The notes under the pieces are model-generated. The model worked only from the letters and a program-made list of their open reading frames with translations. It was not told the DNA's origin and made no database searches. Shown here one piece after another: positions 23,036-32,924 of a DNA stretch of 64,000 bases. The stretch lies in assembly GCF_964275005.1 (NCBI RefSeq), contig NC_092685.1:29224682-29288681 (forward strand). Direction: 5' to 3'. Each line of letters begins with the position of its first letter. Position 1 is the stretch's first letter. The DNA is from Diadema setosum. Taxonomy: Eukaryota > Echinodermata > Echinoidea > Diadematoida > Diadematidae. The position numbers were made by a program, and so were the translations under genes.

Positions 23036-24004
23036 GGATTTACAGCGCTAATTTACATTTCTGAAATAAGTGAGCCTCCTTTTGTCATCAATTAAGTGTA
23101 ATTTGTTTGGGGGTTTCTTGGAATATTGATTGGTTTCTCTGCTCAAGGAATCACAAAATTTCACAAATCACATGGAACTGTCAATTTATGTATAATCTTT
23201 TCCCCTGAACTTTATGCATTTATTCATCTCTTTCTCTTCTGTTCACTTCTGTCATTCAAGAATAAAGGGCCCAGAACTGAACGTACACCACAAACATGAA
23301 CGTGTATAAAGACACTATATAGGCCTATATCAGTATCACATCAGTTTATAATCATACGCACAACTTCTTTCTAATATATATGTATATATATATATAAAAA
23401 TAGCTGTATATATATATATATATATATATTCATATATATATAATATATGTATATATATTATTATACAGATATATATGCAAATAAAATACATTTGCTTCTC
23501 ATTCATTCACCTCACGCCTACTCAACTCTCCAGGCCGCGGTTGTTGCTCAATATACATATACATGTACGTACTTCCTGCGCAACTCAACTACTGGTATAT
23601 AGAACGTGAACATAACGGTGATGCTGATGAATATGTATCCCGAGAATCTGATAAATTTGAATAGTCAGTCACCCGCACGAATAAAAAACGACCAAAAAAA
23701 AAAAAAAAAACCGAAAGAGAAAGGGAATTGATCTGCGCGTTTTAATATCCGCAGGTATAGGCCCTATGCATGGAAGGATAAAACCCATGCCAGTACATTA
23801 TCTCATGATGCTCATGTTCACTGAGACGACGAGTACGAGGGAGGGGCTCGGTACGTTGTGTGTACATGTATGTCTCGATACAAATGACAACTCGTACATT
23901 GCTTGCAACTCACTTGTGTCTGCTTCAGCAACACTATTGACATCAACGGAGAGGGAGATAATTCCACACACAAAGACACGCGTTAAAAGGCATTTAATGA
24001 TCAT
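4826..24004 (-). CDS. SRCR receptor gene A (six SRCR domains, type I membrane protein), nine coding exons
   Basis: The model joins 24004-23914 (signal peptide), 12334-12014 (SRCR1), 11011-10670 (SRCR2), 10072-9761 (SRCR3), 8225-7902 (SRCR4), 7377-7048 (SRCR5), 6326-6196 and 6028-5773 (SRCR6) and 5145-4826 (membrane and tail). The sum is 2,427 nt, or 808 residues plus stop, with no internal stop. All introns are GT/AG and phase 1, except the phase-0 intron inside SRCR6. The family binds microbial or endogenous ligands at the cell surface; the ligand here is unknown. Start: ATG at 24004 is shared with gene B and opens a hydrophobic leader. An in-frame ATG at 24109 would add 35 residues but is not conserved in B. 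Intron 1 is about 11.6 kb because it holds a 7.4-kb transposon. I cannot exclude unseen 5' UTR exons or alternative splicing. Confidence 0.85.
5773..6028 (-). CDS. Gene A exon 8: SRCR domain 6, C-terminal half
   Basis: It begins [20 protein letters not shown] in phase 0 after gtgatag. It carries the remaining four cysteines (FC, FEC, YC, ITC), a short linker PHLHSSSG, and ends in phase 1 before gtaaga. With the previous exon it makes a six-cysteine SRCR domain next to the membrane. Confidence 0.82.
6196..6326 (-). CDS. Gene A exon 7: SRCR domain 6, N-terminal half
   Basis: It encodes [20 protein letters not shown] and then MWGAVCDTYF. It starts in phase 1 after cacgaag and ends in phase 0 before gtaagt. 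The reading frame joins directly to LLCKELG in the next exon, completing the SRCR core. The equivalent exon in gene B has the same length, 131 nt. Confidence 0.8.
7048..7377 (-). CDS. Gene A exon 6: SRCR domain 5, divergent and four-cysteine
   Basis: It is an SRCR-like domain with [38 protein letters not shown] and [10 protein letters not shown]. Only four cysteines remain. The positions that would form the C2-C7 disulfide of group A domains are both non-cysteine (GGIAETF in place of the first, DVVDGQ near the second). The acceptor cccag precedes 7377 and the donor gtaagc follows 7048. About 21 of 109 residues differ from gene B, the highest divergence in the gene. Confidence 0.85.
7902..8225 (-). 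CDS. Gene A exon 5: SRCR domain 4
   Basis: It is a single-exon SRCR domain with [46 protein letters not shown] and IAQVTCGPP. Six cysteines are present. The acceptor is gtgcag before 8225 and the donor is gtgaat after 7902. About eight residues differ from gene B. Confidence 0.88.
8600..9500 (+). mobile_element. Old LINE ORF2 C-terminal fragment in a gene A intron
   Basis: Broken frames carry typical LINE ORF2 C-terminal phrases: [39 protein letters not shown] and the finger [18 protein letters not shown]. It ends in (CCAA)n followed by (CA)n. It is antisense to gene A between SRCR4 and SRCR3. A matching fragment in gene B shows that it predates the segmental duplication. Confidence 0.7.
9761..10072 (-). 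CDS. Gene A exon 4: SRCR domain 3
   Basis: It is a single-exon SRCR domain with [35 protein letters not shown] and MAGVVCNG, and six cysteines. The acceptor is ttcag before 10072 and the donor is gtaagt after 9761. It is the most conserved domain between A and B, with only about two replacements. Confidence 0.9.
10670..11011 (-). CDS. Gene A exon 3: SRCR domain 2
   Basis: It is a complete SRCR domain in one phase 1-1 exon. Landmarks are [30 protein letters not shown] and EDAGVICE. Six cysteines are present. The acceptor is tctag before 11011 and the donor is gtgagc after 10670. About four residues differ from gene B, so this exon is under constraint or has been homogenised. Confidence 0.9.
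11729..11762 (+). repeat. (TA)n microsatellite in a gene A intron
   Basis: It is a TA tract between the SRCR1 and SRCR2 exons. Copy B has only a few TA units at about 45,254. Confidence 0.9.
12014..12334 (-). CDS. Gene A exon 2: SRCR domain 1
   Basis: It is a complete SRCR domain in one phase 1-1 exon. Landmarks are [30 protein letters not shown] and the terminal AGVTC. Six cysteines fit the group A pattern. The acceptor is ttgcag before 12334 and the donor is gtaagt after 12014. It differs from the gene B domain at about five residues. Confidence 0.9.
12630..12981 (+). repeat. Diverged tandem repeat of intron 1, left part (gene A)
   Basis: Units of about 150-180 bp recur, with phrases TAGCTCAAAGCT, GTTTATTGACCATTTGACC and CTTATCGGA. 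The array continues at 20342-20620 after the transposon and is uninterrupted in gene B at about 46,080-46,720. Units often carry TTTGACCTT-like half-sites. Confidence 0.6.
13177..13267. repeat. Left subterminal GAACCG motif cluster with palindrome
   Basis: The palindrome at 13177-13223 has arms GGGTTTCACGAACCGACG and CGCCGGTTCGTGAAACCC around a short spacer. A third direct motif, TTTCACGAACCGTCGC, ends at 13267. Together with the terminal copy they look like repeated binding sites for a transposase (inference). Confidence 0.7.
13300..15270 (+). other. Transposon interior, non-coding and rich in GTCTA words
   Basis: I see no gene here. From about 13,690 to 15,060 the sequence repeatedly uses AGTCTA, TCTAGATCTA and close variants, giving a low-complexity look without a fixed period. 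A 27-bp direct repeat (cttgagtcctggtaaaccta...) occurs twice near 14,510-14,570. Confidence 0.45.
15275..16380 (+). repeat. Internal tandem duplication of about 550 bp in the transposon
   Basis: Two units, about 15,275-15,825 and 15,826-16,380, share start GAGTCTAGGTCTAAT, interior TTGATTGTCGTAGACTGTTT and a late pyrimidine tract (TTTCTTTTCTTTCA) followed by ATGACTG. They differ at several percent of positions, so the duplication is older than the split between the two transposon copies. No coding signal is visible. Confidence 0.65.
17629..17706 (-). other. tRNA-Thr-like Pol III module inside the transposon (copy 1)
   Basis: On the minus strand a 78-nt segment has an A box (TGGTCTAGTGG), a B box (GGTTCGAATCC) and 5'/3' ends that pair (GGCATCC with GGCTGCC, one mismatch). 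The anticodon-like loop reads CTAGTAA, formally AGT (Thr). The middle, CTGGTCTAGTAA, resembles tRNA-Thr. It is followed by TGTGA, a run of about 20 T, then TCACAGCAGCCC, which can pair with the module's own 3' end. I read it as a tRNA-derived SINE head or captured tRNA, not a proven functional tRNA. Confidence 0.6.
19941..20109. repeat. Right subterminal GAACCG motif cluster with 56-bp palindrome
   Basis: The palindrome at 19998-20053 has 25-bp arms (GCGCGGGTCTCACGAACCGG at its left edge) with one mismatched base pair and a six-base centre. Single motifs flank it near 19,943 and 20,096. The identical palindrome is at 60047-60102 in copy 2. Confidence 0.7.
20621..23913. other. Remainder of intron 1 of gene A
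   Basis: It is homologous to 46,720-50,650 without the two MITEs. Diverged internal repeats with TCAATGAAAGTG and ACCATAAC phrases occur between 20,930 and 21,900, partly as inverted pairs. No exon could be supported. Confidence 0.5.
22949..23032 (+). repeat. (AT)n microsatellite in intron 1 of gene A
   Basis: A nearly pure AT tract of 84 bp. Further AT-rich tracts follow at about 23,380-23,475. Copy B lacks both. Confidence 0.9.
23914..24004 (-). CDS. Gene A exon 1: signal peptide
   Basis: It encodes about 30 residues beginning MIIKCLLTRVFVCGIISLSV, a short hydrophobic leader followed by a polar stretch (NSVAEADT). The donor lies at 23913-23912 (gtgagt) and leaves phase 1, matching the SRCR1 exon. 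The same exon exists at 50738-50651 in gene B and, in opposite orientation, at 54445-54530. That conservation is the main reason to accept so small an exon 11.6 kb from the next one. Confidence 0.75.
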
Positions 24005-24470
24005 GCTTGACTTCTTGGATAACCTCGTCTTGCATGAAGTGGCAGACGAGAGAACCACATGCAGTGAGTGGAGAATCACTGACCGGCGGACCGCTCTGGG
24101 TAGCGTCATGTTTTATTCTCTCGCAACTCGAGCTCTAACCTGTGAACGTTCGTTGCGCGATAACCGTATGTACTAAATCCTTGCAGCGTGCGAACCAGAG
24201 ATGCTGGGAGGTTGTGTGTTTTACGAATCCACTTCCCGTGCAGTGAGCACAGTGGGCAATCTACGACATGTAGCACTCCAGCACCTCCCACCAAGGAGCT
24301 TCAAACACACGAACCTACGTACACCTCTTCAGATCACCTCCCTGGTAGTATGCATCAGTTAATACATTTTACGGGGGTATATAATAATTGTCATGACAAT
24401 TGTTATGAGTGGTCCTGCTCGTCACCCAGACGACATTCATCACGTTTATGTCGTCAGTGCTATTTTTATA

Positions 24471-24480
24471 GTCGTCGGTT
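24471..24480 (-). promoter_or_regulatory. Candidate TATA box of gene A
   Basis: The minus strand reads TATAAAAATA, 467 bp upstream of the start ATG. It sits in a block conserved with gene B that also includes GACGACATAAACGTGATG downstream. A palindrome TTGTCATGACAA lies nearby at about 24,390. The role is inferred from motif plus conservation. Confidence 0.45.
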
Positions 24481-24714
24481 CCGTTTGCCGCTGAGTATAA
24501 TAGGTAAAGGGCCTAATGATCGGAAAAAGAAGGACAAGGCTGCCCGTGGCTATAGCGGGTTGAGTAAAACAACTCAACTGTTTTTGATTCACCGCAGCTG
24601 GGCAGAAACTGCCCATTTTTGTTCTGAAGTGGAAATATGCAAAAAAAAAAAAAAGAAGAAGAAATGTGTGAATTGTTCATTGTTTGTTTTAATTATCATT
24701 TCCATTTCATATAA

Positions 24715-27700
24715 AAAAAAATACACAGAACAATAGGCATACACGAGCACGCACAACCAAGCCAGTGGCGTCTCCACCAGAGGCTCGTCAACGAAAAACG
24801 CTTCACGGACACCTACCCGGAACCTGATTGTGAAATTTGCCAACTACCGCAAACGCGAAAGTGTTTATAGTGCGAGGTTCAAGCTCAAGAATGCAAACAA
24901 CATAGTGTACATCAATGAGAGTCTCACTAAAAAGCGAAAAGATCTGTTCTGGAAGATCAGGAGCAAATACAAGAAAATAATCAGCAGAATATGGACCCAG
25001 GATGGACGCATTTGTGTCAAGCTACGTAATGACATGGGACGTGTGATTGTATCAAGGGAAGACGACCTCACCAAACTAGACAGGTACTTAAACTCACCAA
25101 ATTAGACAGGTACTTAAACTGAACTCAAGAATTTCTGCTTCAACAGCAAATTCTACAATACTCCACAGCCTTTAAAAAAAAAGAAAGTAATATATTGATA
25201 GAAATATCTGCTCAATTTTGTATACGAATATATGCCAGTTAAGCTCATAATGTTGTGATTATTTAATACATTCATTTTGTCCAAGCTCCCTCTGTTCGCA
25301 TTTGTATACGACCTTATAGTGATTAGTAAACTCTTGTATGTATTACATTTATTTTACTGTATATATCTATCTACCCTACAGATCATTTCAGGTAGATGTT
25401 AGTGTTTGTTTTTGAATGTAGAATTGTTTTTGTTTTTATTTATGGTTGAATCATCTTTTTGTAACGTTTGTCAAAAACCTGTTAAATGCAATCATAAGGC
25501 CTTACTCTGTACAAATTGCACTCAATGGATACACATTAAATGTGGATGTGTCTCGCCTAGACAGTATAATGATACATCTTATCCAGTTCTTTAAGTGGGA
25601 ATGTCCCAGGTGTCTTTTTCAACAAATGCCATTTTGGAACGCTGATATGAATACTAAATATCAGCAGCCCCACCTGGCTGATTTGTTACAAATGTCATGT
25701 GATGACGACTCCTCAAGAATTTCATCTGAATTTCCAAAAGTAAGGATTAAAAATTTCGCATATTAATATAAGAAGTTTGAGAAATAAGGTTGATGATTTG
25801 AAATTATTTTTGGAGAATAACCCATATGAAATACTTTCAATCTCAGAAACATGGCTCTGTGAAAGTATATCCAACTCTTTATTACACATAGATGGATATT
25901 GTTTGAAAGGAGGGATAGAGACGAAAAAGGTGGAGGAGTTGGTTGTTTTATAAAAGCTAATATTTCATATGTAAGAAGAAGTGATCTCGAAGACAGTGAG
26001 CTAGAAATGATGTGGCTTGAAATAAGACTACAAAATCACAGTTCAAAGTTACTTGGTATTGTGTATCGCCAGCCAAACAGTGGAAATACATTTTTTAATC
26101 GTTTTGAAATAAATTTAGAAAAAGTTAGTGACTTATCAAAGGACATTTTGATACTTGGTGATTTTAACTGCAATATGTTGACAAAGAATAATCTATCGCG
26201 GCAAATCTTTGATTTTTGTGATAACATGCAATTTACTCAATTGATCAAAAACCCTACAAGGATAACGCCAAACAGTAAAACTCTCATTGATTTGATTCTT
26301 GTTACAAATAATCTAAAATCATTGGAAAATGGCACACAGTCAATGGGAATTAGTGACCACTCATTGGTTTACCTTGTCTTAAAAGAAAACCGCCAGTATC
26401 AAGATGTCCACTGATAACATTTCGTTCATATAGGCATTTGATGAAGATGCATTTAAGCAAGACCTCGATACCATAAAGTGGGATGATCAGTTGTGAGAAA
26501 TGAAAACGTAGAACAGATGTGGCATATTTTAAATGTAGAGTAAAAGAGGTCTGTGATCGTCATGCTCCCTACATCACTATAAAAAGAAAGTCTAAAGGGT
26601 CACCATGGATAACGAATGAGTATTTGAGTATAGCACGTGATCGTGATTATTTTAAGCGCAAATATGATAAGTATAAAAGTTTGCATTATTGGGAAAAGTA
26701 TAGAAAATATGAGAAATGCAGCAAATGTTCTGAACAAGAAACTGAAACGAAATTATTATAAAAATTTATGTAATAAGAATTGTGATATGAAATCATCATG
26801 GAGAGTATTGAAACAATTGTTGCCTAAAAAAGATTGTAGTTCTGAATCAAGATTGTTTTGAATAATGAAATTATAGAAGAGAAAGAAAAAGTCGCTGAAC
26901 TTTTTAATAAAGTTTTTAATAATGTACAAAATGAAATTCTAGGTAATACGGACACCCGAAATCTTAATGCAAATGCATTAAAGACGTTACATCAGACTGA
27001 AAATGTATTTAAGTTTGTTGAACTTAAGGAAGATTTGTATTAAAGGAACTATCTCATCTTGATACGTCTAAAGCAGTTGGAGTTGATGATATACCTCCAA
27101 GGTTGCTTAGAATAGCTGCTCCTTACATAGCTGGTGCTTTAACAAAGCTGTTTAATTGTTCTTTAGAACATGGCTGTTTTCCGAGCGAGTTTAAGATAGC
27201 AAAAATAACTCCTATTCACAAAGGAGGAAATCGAATGCAACTAGGTAATTATAGACCCATCTCCGTGCTGCCAATATTGTCCAAAATTCTTGAGAAAGCT
27301 GTGCATACCCAATTATATACATACCTGAACGAACAATCAATGTTAAGCGAATTTCAATCAGGATTTAGACCTGGTCATTCAACTGTCACATGTTTAACCC
27401 ATATAGTAGAGAAAATTCTTGACAATATGGACAAAGGCAGAGTCACAGGTGCCGTTTTCCTAGATTTGAAAAGGGCCTTTGATCTTATACCTCATCACTT
27501 GATCTTTCAAAAAATGTTATGTTACGGCATTAATGGAGTTGAATTGGCGTGGTTTAAGTCATACTTTTTAAATAGGCAACATTGTACTAGCATACAAGGG
27601 ACCATGAGTAACTATCTCACAGTGAGATCTGGTGTACCACAAGGTTCCATTTTGGGACCGCTGATATTTTGTTTGTTCGTCAATGATATTTGTAATCTAA

Positions 27701-29209
27701 ATCTCCATCCGGAGACAAATATCTCTCTGTATGCAGATGACACGGCATTGTTTAATCAGGCAAAGGATCAACAATCATGTGAAAACAATCTGCAAAAAGA
27801 TTTCAATAATGTAGTTCAATGGTTACAATGCAATGGTATGTGCTTAAATGCAACCAAAACAAAACGATACTTTTTGGCTCTAAGAGAAAAACTCAAAATG
27901 CTGACATTTCCATCAAATATAATAGCAATCTGTTAGAATCAGTAGATAAAATCAAGTACCTTGGTGTTACGATTGACAAGCATTTACTATGGTCTTCACA
28001 CATACATGATATAGTTAAAAAAGGTATCAAATACGATTGTTTGTATTCGACGAGTTCAGCATTATTTATCCAAGAGACTTTTAAGAAAGTTGTATTACTC
28101 GTGATACTTCCGCATATAGATTATTGTAACAGCGTATGGGGAAATACCTCTAAAGCAAACATCGCAAATTGCAAAAGTTACAAAATAGGTATGCACGATT
28201 AATATTACGTGCAGATTATTCCACCCCACAAAGCAACCTTATCAGTATTTTGAATTGCATACAGTGCACAAGGATTAAGTACCAACAGTGTTTGATGGTT
28301 TTTAAAATATTGAATAATGTAGCCCCAATGTATTTGAATTCATGTATTAGTAAACGACCAGTATATTATTTTACGCGATATGCTATTAATAGTCCCTTAT
28401 TTATTCCAAGATGTAAGACAGATTTTAAGGTTCGCACCTTAGCAGTTACCGGAGCAAAACTGTTCAACAAACTACCGTTACTCGTTCAAAACTGTAAATC
28501 TTTGCAGTGTTTTAAACAGCAACTTCGGATTTTATTATTTTTGCTTTAAGGTTCAGGGTAAGGTGACATGGAAATCACACATACCATATAGGTTATTTCT
28601 GTGACCCTGCAAGGGAAGGAGTGCGGGTACCTCTTTTGTTTGTTTGTTTGTCTGTTTGTTTGTTTTGTCTATAGCGGTGCCTTGATCGTTTTGTTTTACC
28701 CGTATTTGCATGTTGAAGGTGATTTCCCCATACCACTTTGTTCTTTGAAGGTTTTAAGTACATGATCGTAGACGTGTGACATTTTTGTTTTGTTTTTAAT
28801 CTTGCTATTTTATACACGCACATGAATGACTGTTATCGTACTTTATGTATAGAAAATTATTGTGTATAACACGCGAGCACGTGTATGTGTGTACGTACAG
28901 TGTAGGCGCACGGGTACTCACGGAGGTCTCACCTTCCCGCTAGTGTGTGTGCATCCCCCATACAGGTACACTATGTATCATGCATGAGTTCGCTATGCAT
29001 TTGGAAGTGGAGTGTAAGAAAGTATGGGACGATGTATGAGTGACTGTGTGTGTTGTGTGTGTGTGTGTGTGCGCGCGCATGTGCGTGTGCGTGTGTGTGT
29101 GTGCATGTGTGTGTGTGTGTGTGTGTGTACATGTGTGTGTGCGCGCAGATGTGTGTGTGCATGTGTGTGTGTGTATGTAAATGTGTGTGTGTGTGTGTGT
29201 ATGTAAATG

Positions 29210-29240
<31 letters not shown>

Positions 29241-29665
29241 AACGGTATACACGTGTGCGTGCGTGCGTGCGTGCGCGGGAGTAATGGCAGGGTTAGATTT
29301 TCGGGTTGGTGCACCAACGTGTCTGCGCCAAGTGGCCTGCATTGTGTGTGCGTACGTAGGCGTGAGGGTTTGTAATTATTAGTTTTTGTTGGGGGGGGGG
29401 GGGGGGAGGGGGATGGGTTATTCCACTTTTATTCTATGTAAAGAAATATATCTATTGAGATGATTTTATTTCATTTTGATTGTATTATGATAAGTATTCA
29501 TGTGTGTAGATTTTAATGTTTTACTGTTCAATAATGTACGAAGGTTAACTTTGTGTTACGATGAATGTTTATGTATTTTTATCATGGGCAGGGCTCTCTT
29601 GAAGAGCAGGACCTGCTGGTCTTGATGAGACTACCCTGTGGAAATAAAACTGAAATAATAATAAT
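24715..29665 (+). mobile_element. 5'-truncated CR1-group LINE, inserted only in copy A
   Basis: The order is an ORF1 C-terminal part (about 24,770-25,105; RNLIVKFANYRKRE, IWTQDGRICVKL), a PHD-type zinc finger (25,446-25,590; CNVC, CTNC, HIKC), an endonuclease (about 25,770-26,400; NIRSLRNKVDDL, ILGDFNCNM, SDHS) and a reverse transcriptase (about 27,050-27,940; NYRPISVLPILSKILEK, SGFRPGHST, VFLDLKRAFD, YADDTALF). ORF2 is split among several frames, so this copy is dead. The 3' end is GTGGAAATAAAACTG plus AAT repeats. Homology between A and B stops near 24,715 and resumes near 29,690, so the insertion postdates the duplication. It lies upstream of gene A on the opposite strand. Confidence 0.85.
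29046..29245 (+). repeat. (GT)n-rich tract in the LINE 3' region
   Basis: About 200 bp of alternating GT with GCGCGC interruptions. It generates spurious open frames on both strands. Such alternating purine-pyrimidine DNA is prone to form Z-DNA (established chemistry; use here unknown). Confidence 0.85.
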
Positions 29666-29689
29666 AATACATAATGATACAATAACACA

Positions 29690-31436
29690 TGATTATGAAT
29701 CGATTAAGAAAAATACAAAATCGCTGGATTGCCTATTTCAGGTTGAGTCATATAATAGCTATATAAAAAGTCACTTACCATCAACATACTGAAATCACTG
29801 AGAAAAATCAAATATCTGTGTAGGTTTATACTTTTACCTTAATTAACACTTGCTACATGTATAATCCATAGCAACCTATAAGTACATCTACATAAATACT
29901 GATGCGGTGACAACATTTTTAATTGGGTAATGACGATAATGAGAAATTAAAGAAGAAGGGTATATACGCACCGGGAGTAGTGCAATCCCAAAACATATGA
30001 GGAATAAGAAGACCTGAGGGCCATTCACAACCACAAGTACTTCATTGCAACTGATGACTGACAATCAGTACATACGCCCATGATTTTTTTTTTTTTTTTT
30101 TTTTTAGCATGGCTACTACTAAAACACTGATCAATCCAGTGCTTATTTACGTCGATGTAGGGTAATTGTCGATCAGTTGCAATGAAAAACATCTTGAATG
30201 AAGTATTTCATGAATTTAAAATAAGTACTTCATATTTTAATTTTTCAGCAAATTACTGCCAGGAATACCCCATTTTTACCCATTATTATAAAAATATTGT
30301 AAACTTAAATTCTGACTGATCCATGTTTGTCAGCTAGTTGCAATGGCAACCAGTACTGGACATGACTATGGTTTTTTGTTTATCTAACTGTTTAATTTGC
30401 AATAGAATAAAAGGAAAAAATCACCACCAATATTTGGTTGAAATTGGGTTAAGGGCGCAGGGGTGAATAGGAGTGGATAACAATGTTTTCAAAATTTATA
30501 ATAAATTGCAACGAACAATGATGATGACAGGGCAACCTCACCATGAAATTGGTAAAAAAACACGCAAAATCTGAGCGATATGTTTATCAACTGGTTACAA
30601 TGGCAACCAGAACTTTCGAACATGACTATAACTTGTATACCAAAATGTTTGATTTTGCAATAAACTATTAGGAAAACTCACCAGTAATATTTGATTGAAA
30701 TTTGGTTAAGGGCCAGTAGGAGAGGCAAATGGAGATCTGGTAGGGGGACAGTGCACGTGTACCATCCCTGGGCTTCATAACCGGTTTGTGATACCGTTAG
30801 GCCTATGAGAACAGCTATTAAAAGCCAGAGACCTCAGGATGATTTTCAGAATTTTTGAACAACTATACTGATCGAGTTTCAGAATTTATAATGATTGGGA
30901 TGAGGTAATAAGAATGTTTTCAAAATCTATAACAAATTGCATGCGATGAACAAGGATGATGACATGGCAGCCTCACCATAAGAATGCGTGAGTAGGAGCT
31001 CAAGGAATTGATCAGAACAAAAGAAGAAGGCTAGGCCCTATGGAATAAAACTGCTACATTTCTGAAGTATAAGAGCCTATATGAGACGTGAGGCTCCTAT
31101 GTCATCAGCATTGCTCAGTGTAATTTGTTTAAGATTTTTCAGAGTATTGCTTCCCTGTTCAAGGACCATAATTCATAAATTCAACAAGTCTATACGTGGA
31201 GCTGTCGATTTTTGTAGGCCTACTACCTGATATGAAATTTTGAAAAATTGTCTGGAATATCCCTTCAATCCTGACCACTCATCATAACAACATATACCGG
31301 GTATCACAATGGCAATGATCATGTACCCTCTCTGAGCCCATTGAATGTATTTCTGGTCGTGACGAACTGAGTGAAGAAACGCAAGTTTGTGTTGGAAGTA
31401 GATTTCACTGCCATTGTGTTAACAGCACAGCTTGAG
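29690..31436. other. Divergent intergenic DNA of copy A
   Basis: It is homologous to 51,430-54,130. Short related segments repeat (AGGAAAA-TCACCA-TATTTG near 30,410 and 30,670; GTAGGGGGACAGTGCAC near 30,750). No gene is seen. Copy A loses homology at about 31,437, where B has the plus-strand exons. Confidence 0.5.
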
Positions 31437-32368
31437 TGTTCACTCTCTGCCTTCGTTCCACTTTCCTGTAATATTGTTTAGTTAGCGAGGTATTATCTCA
31501 ATTTGACTATTGCCATGTTATTATACCAACACTGTAAACTATACTTATACGAATAAACAGATGCCAAACAAAACTTTGTCTTTGAAAAAGGCAACCTTTA
31601 CAAGGCCGAAATATTGCCATTCTCCAATGTGATACGACTTCATAGCGTGACGTGTAAAACGACTTGAGCTGATATTCGACTTTTCCATGGAAGACAATGA
31701 GTTACAGTATAATAATTGGGTTCATCCATTCCCTCTAAGACAAATGTACTTGAGAGAAGAAGGAATATCATAGTCCAGAAGACCTATGTGACTGTTATAT
31801 CGGCAGAGATTGTACGATGTGACAGAATAAGATAATGAGTGTTCCACATATATCGCTCTTCGAGATTCTCTTGTGGGATTTTTGTTTTCTGTTTTCTCGA
31901 AAGCAATAGTTATTCTTGATGAAACCTCGACAATCAACCACACAAGGCTATTCAATTGATCAAGTTCTTTAGCCACCTCTCGTTTAAAAAGGAAATTAAG
32001 GAGAAGGTGGACTTTAGATTCTTCGGGCGCACCTTAGCAAAGGTACATGATTGTACGGGTATAGGAACGAGTGGCTGAGCGAAGTTATGAGTTATGACTG
32101 AGTGCATAACTCTACAACCTTGTGTAATGAACCTTCTGTAACCATGTGATTGGTTAACTTTGTGGTAAGTTGATACTGTGAGACTGTGAGAGGCTATTTA
32201 TCCTTGATAAATGAGACCTTAATCATCATGAAGTAAGAAAGAAGAATACTGGATGATTTGAAAAGCATTGATGCGACCAAGAGATATGAGTTCAAAAAGT
32301 GCCTCTTTTTATCCTGCATGCGATAATTAAACGCGAATTAAAAAATCTGATTAGGTTATATGCCATGA

Positions 32369-32533
32369 CAGGGGCGGATCCGTAAAGAGGGGCGCGTTTA
32401 CAAAATTAAAGGGGGGGGGGGCGCACGCACCTCTCCCCCCCCCCAATTTTTTCTTTTTATTTCTTTTGTTTCAACAAAAAATAAAGGGGGGGGGGGCGTG
32501 CGCCGGTTGCGGTCCTCCCTGGATCCGCCCCTG
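32369..32533. mobile_element. 165-bp element with perfect CAGGGGCGGATCC ends
   Basis: The left end CAGGGGCGGATCC and right end GGATCCGCCCCTG are exact inverted repeats of 13 bp. CATGA occurs on both sides (32364-32368, 32534-32538). The inverted homologue near 11,215-11,235 lacks the insert. The inside is G-run and C-run rich. It lies in the intron of the plus-strand SRCR relic. Confidence 0.7.
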
Positions 32534-32739
32534 CATGATGATTATCATTTTCGTTGCTGTAGAATCAATGTTGTAAGTTGTTAATCGTGTAATTATTGCA
32601 GCTTCATCCATGTCATGAACTCTTCGTGATAGTGATCATGGTGATGTTGAATTATTGTTTCTGATACTATTCTCATTTCACACAACGAATTTCAAAGCGA
32701 TTCACCCTGTCCATGGAAATTCTAAAATTTGCTTTCTAG

Positions 32740-32924
32740 GGAGCCTTCGACTAGACAACGGCTCGACACCTGTGGAGGGTCGAGTTGAAGGTCTCACTGA
32801 ATCTGGAGAATGGGGAACTGTGTGTGATGACGTCTGGGGTATTGCCGATGCACGGATCGTGTACCGAGAACTTGGTTATCCTGATGATTTGGACGCCGTG
32901 GTTAACTCAGCGTCCTCTCCCGGG
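32740..32924 (+). pseudogene. Truncated SRCR domain 2 exon of the plus-strand copy in duplication A
   Basis: After ttctag the reading frame gives [34 protein letters not shown] and IVYRELGYPD. One conserved cysteine is tyrosine. Homology to the 342-nt SRCR2 exon stops near 32,924 (ctctcccggg). The sequence then passes directly into the 3' flank of gene B. The preceding intron (about 31,437-32,739) is an inverted homologue of the gene A intron between SRCR1 and SRCR2. It cannot encode a working domain. Confidence 0.85.

Larger units (their letters stand above)
1545..32924. repeat. Segmental duplication, copy A
   Basis: This block aligns by eye, with small gaps and insertions, to about 32,925-59,370. 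Shared landmarks include the 3' flank (1,560 with 32,960; 3,250 with 35,160), all gene exons and introns, the promoter region (24,300-24,700 with 50,960-51,400) and the divergent intergenic DNA (29,700-31,430 with 51,430-54,130). Copy A alone carries the 7.4-kb transposon and the LINE. It lacks about 4.5 kb that contains the plus-strand exons 1-2 in copy B. Confidence 0.85.

Noticed and set aside
25406-25766. PHD-finger frame as a host gene
   Set aside because: It is followed at once by LINE endonuclease and reverse transcriptase segments and is absent from the paralogous region.
28940-29382. Open frames on both strands up to 125 codons
   Set aside because: They read through the (GT)n tract as Cys-Val or His-Thr runs.
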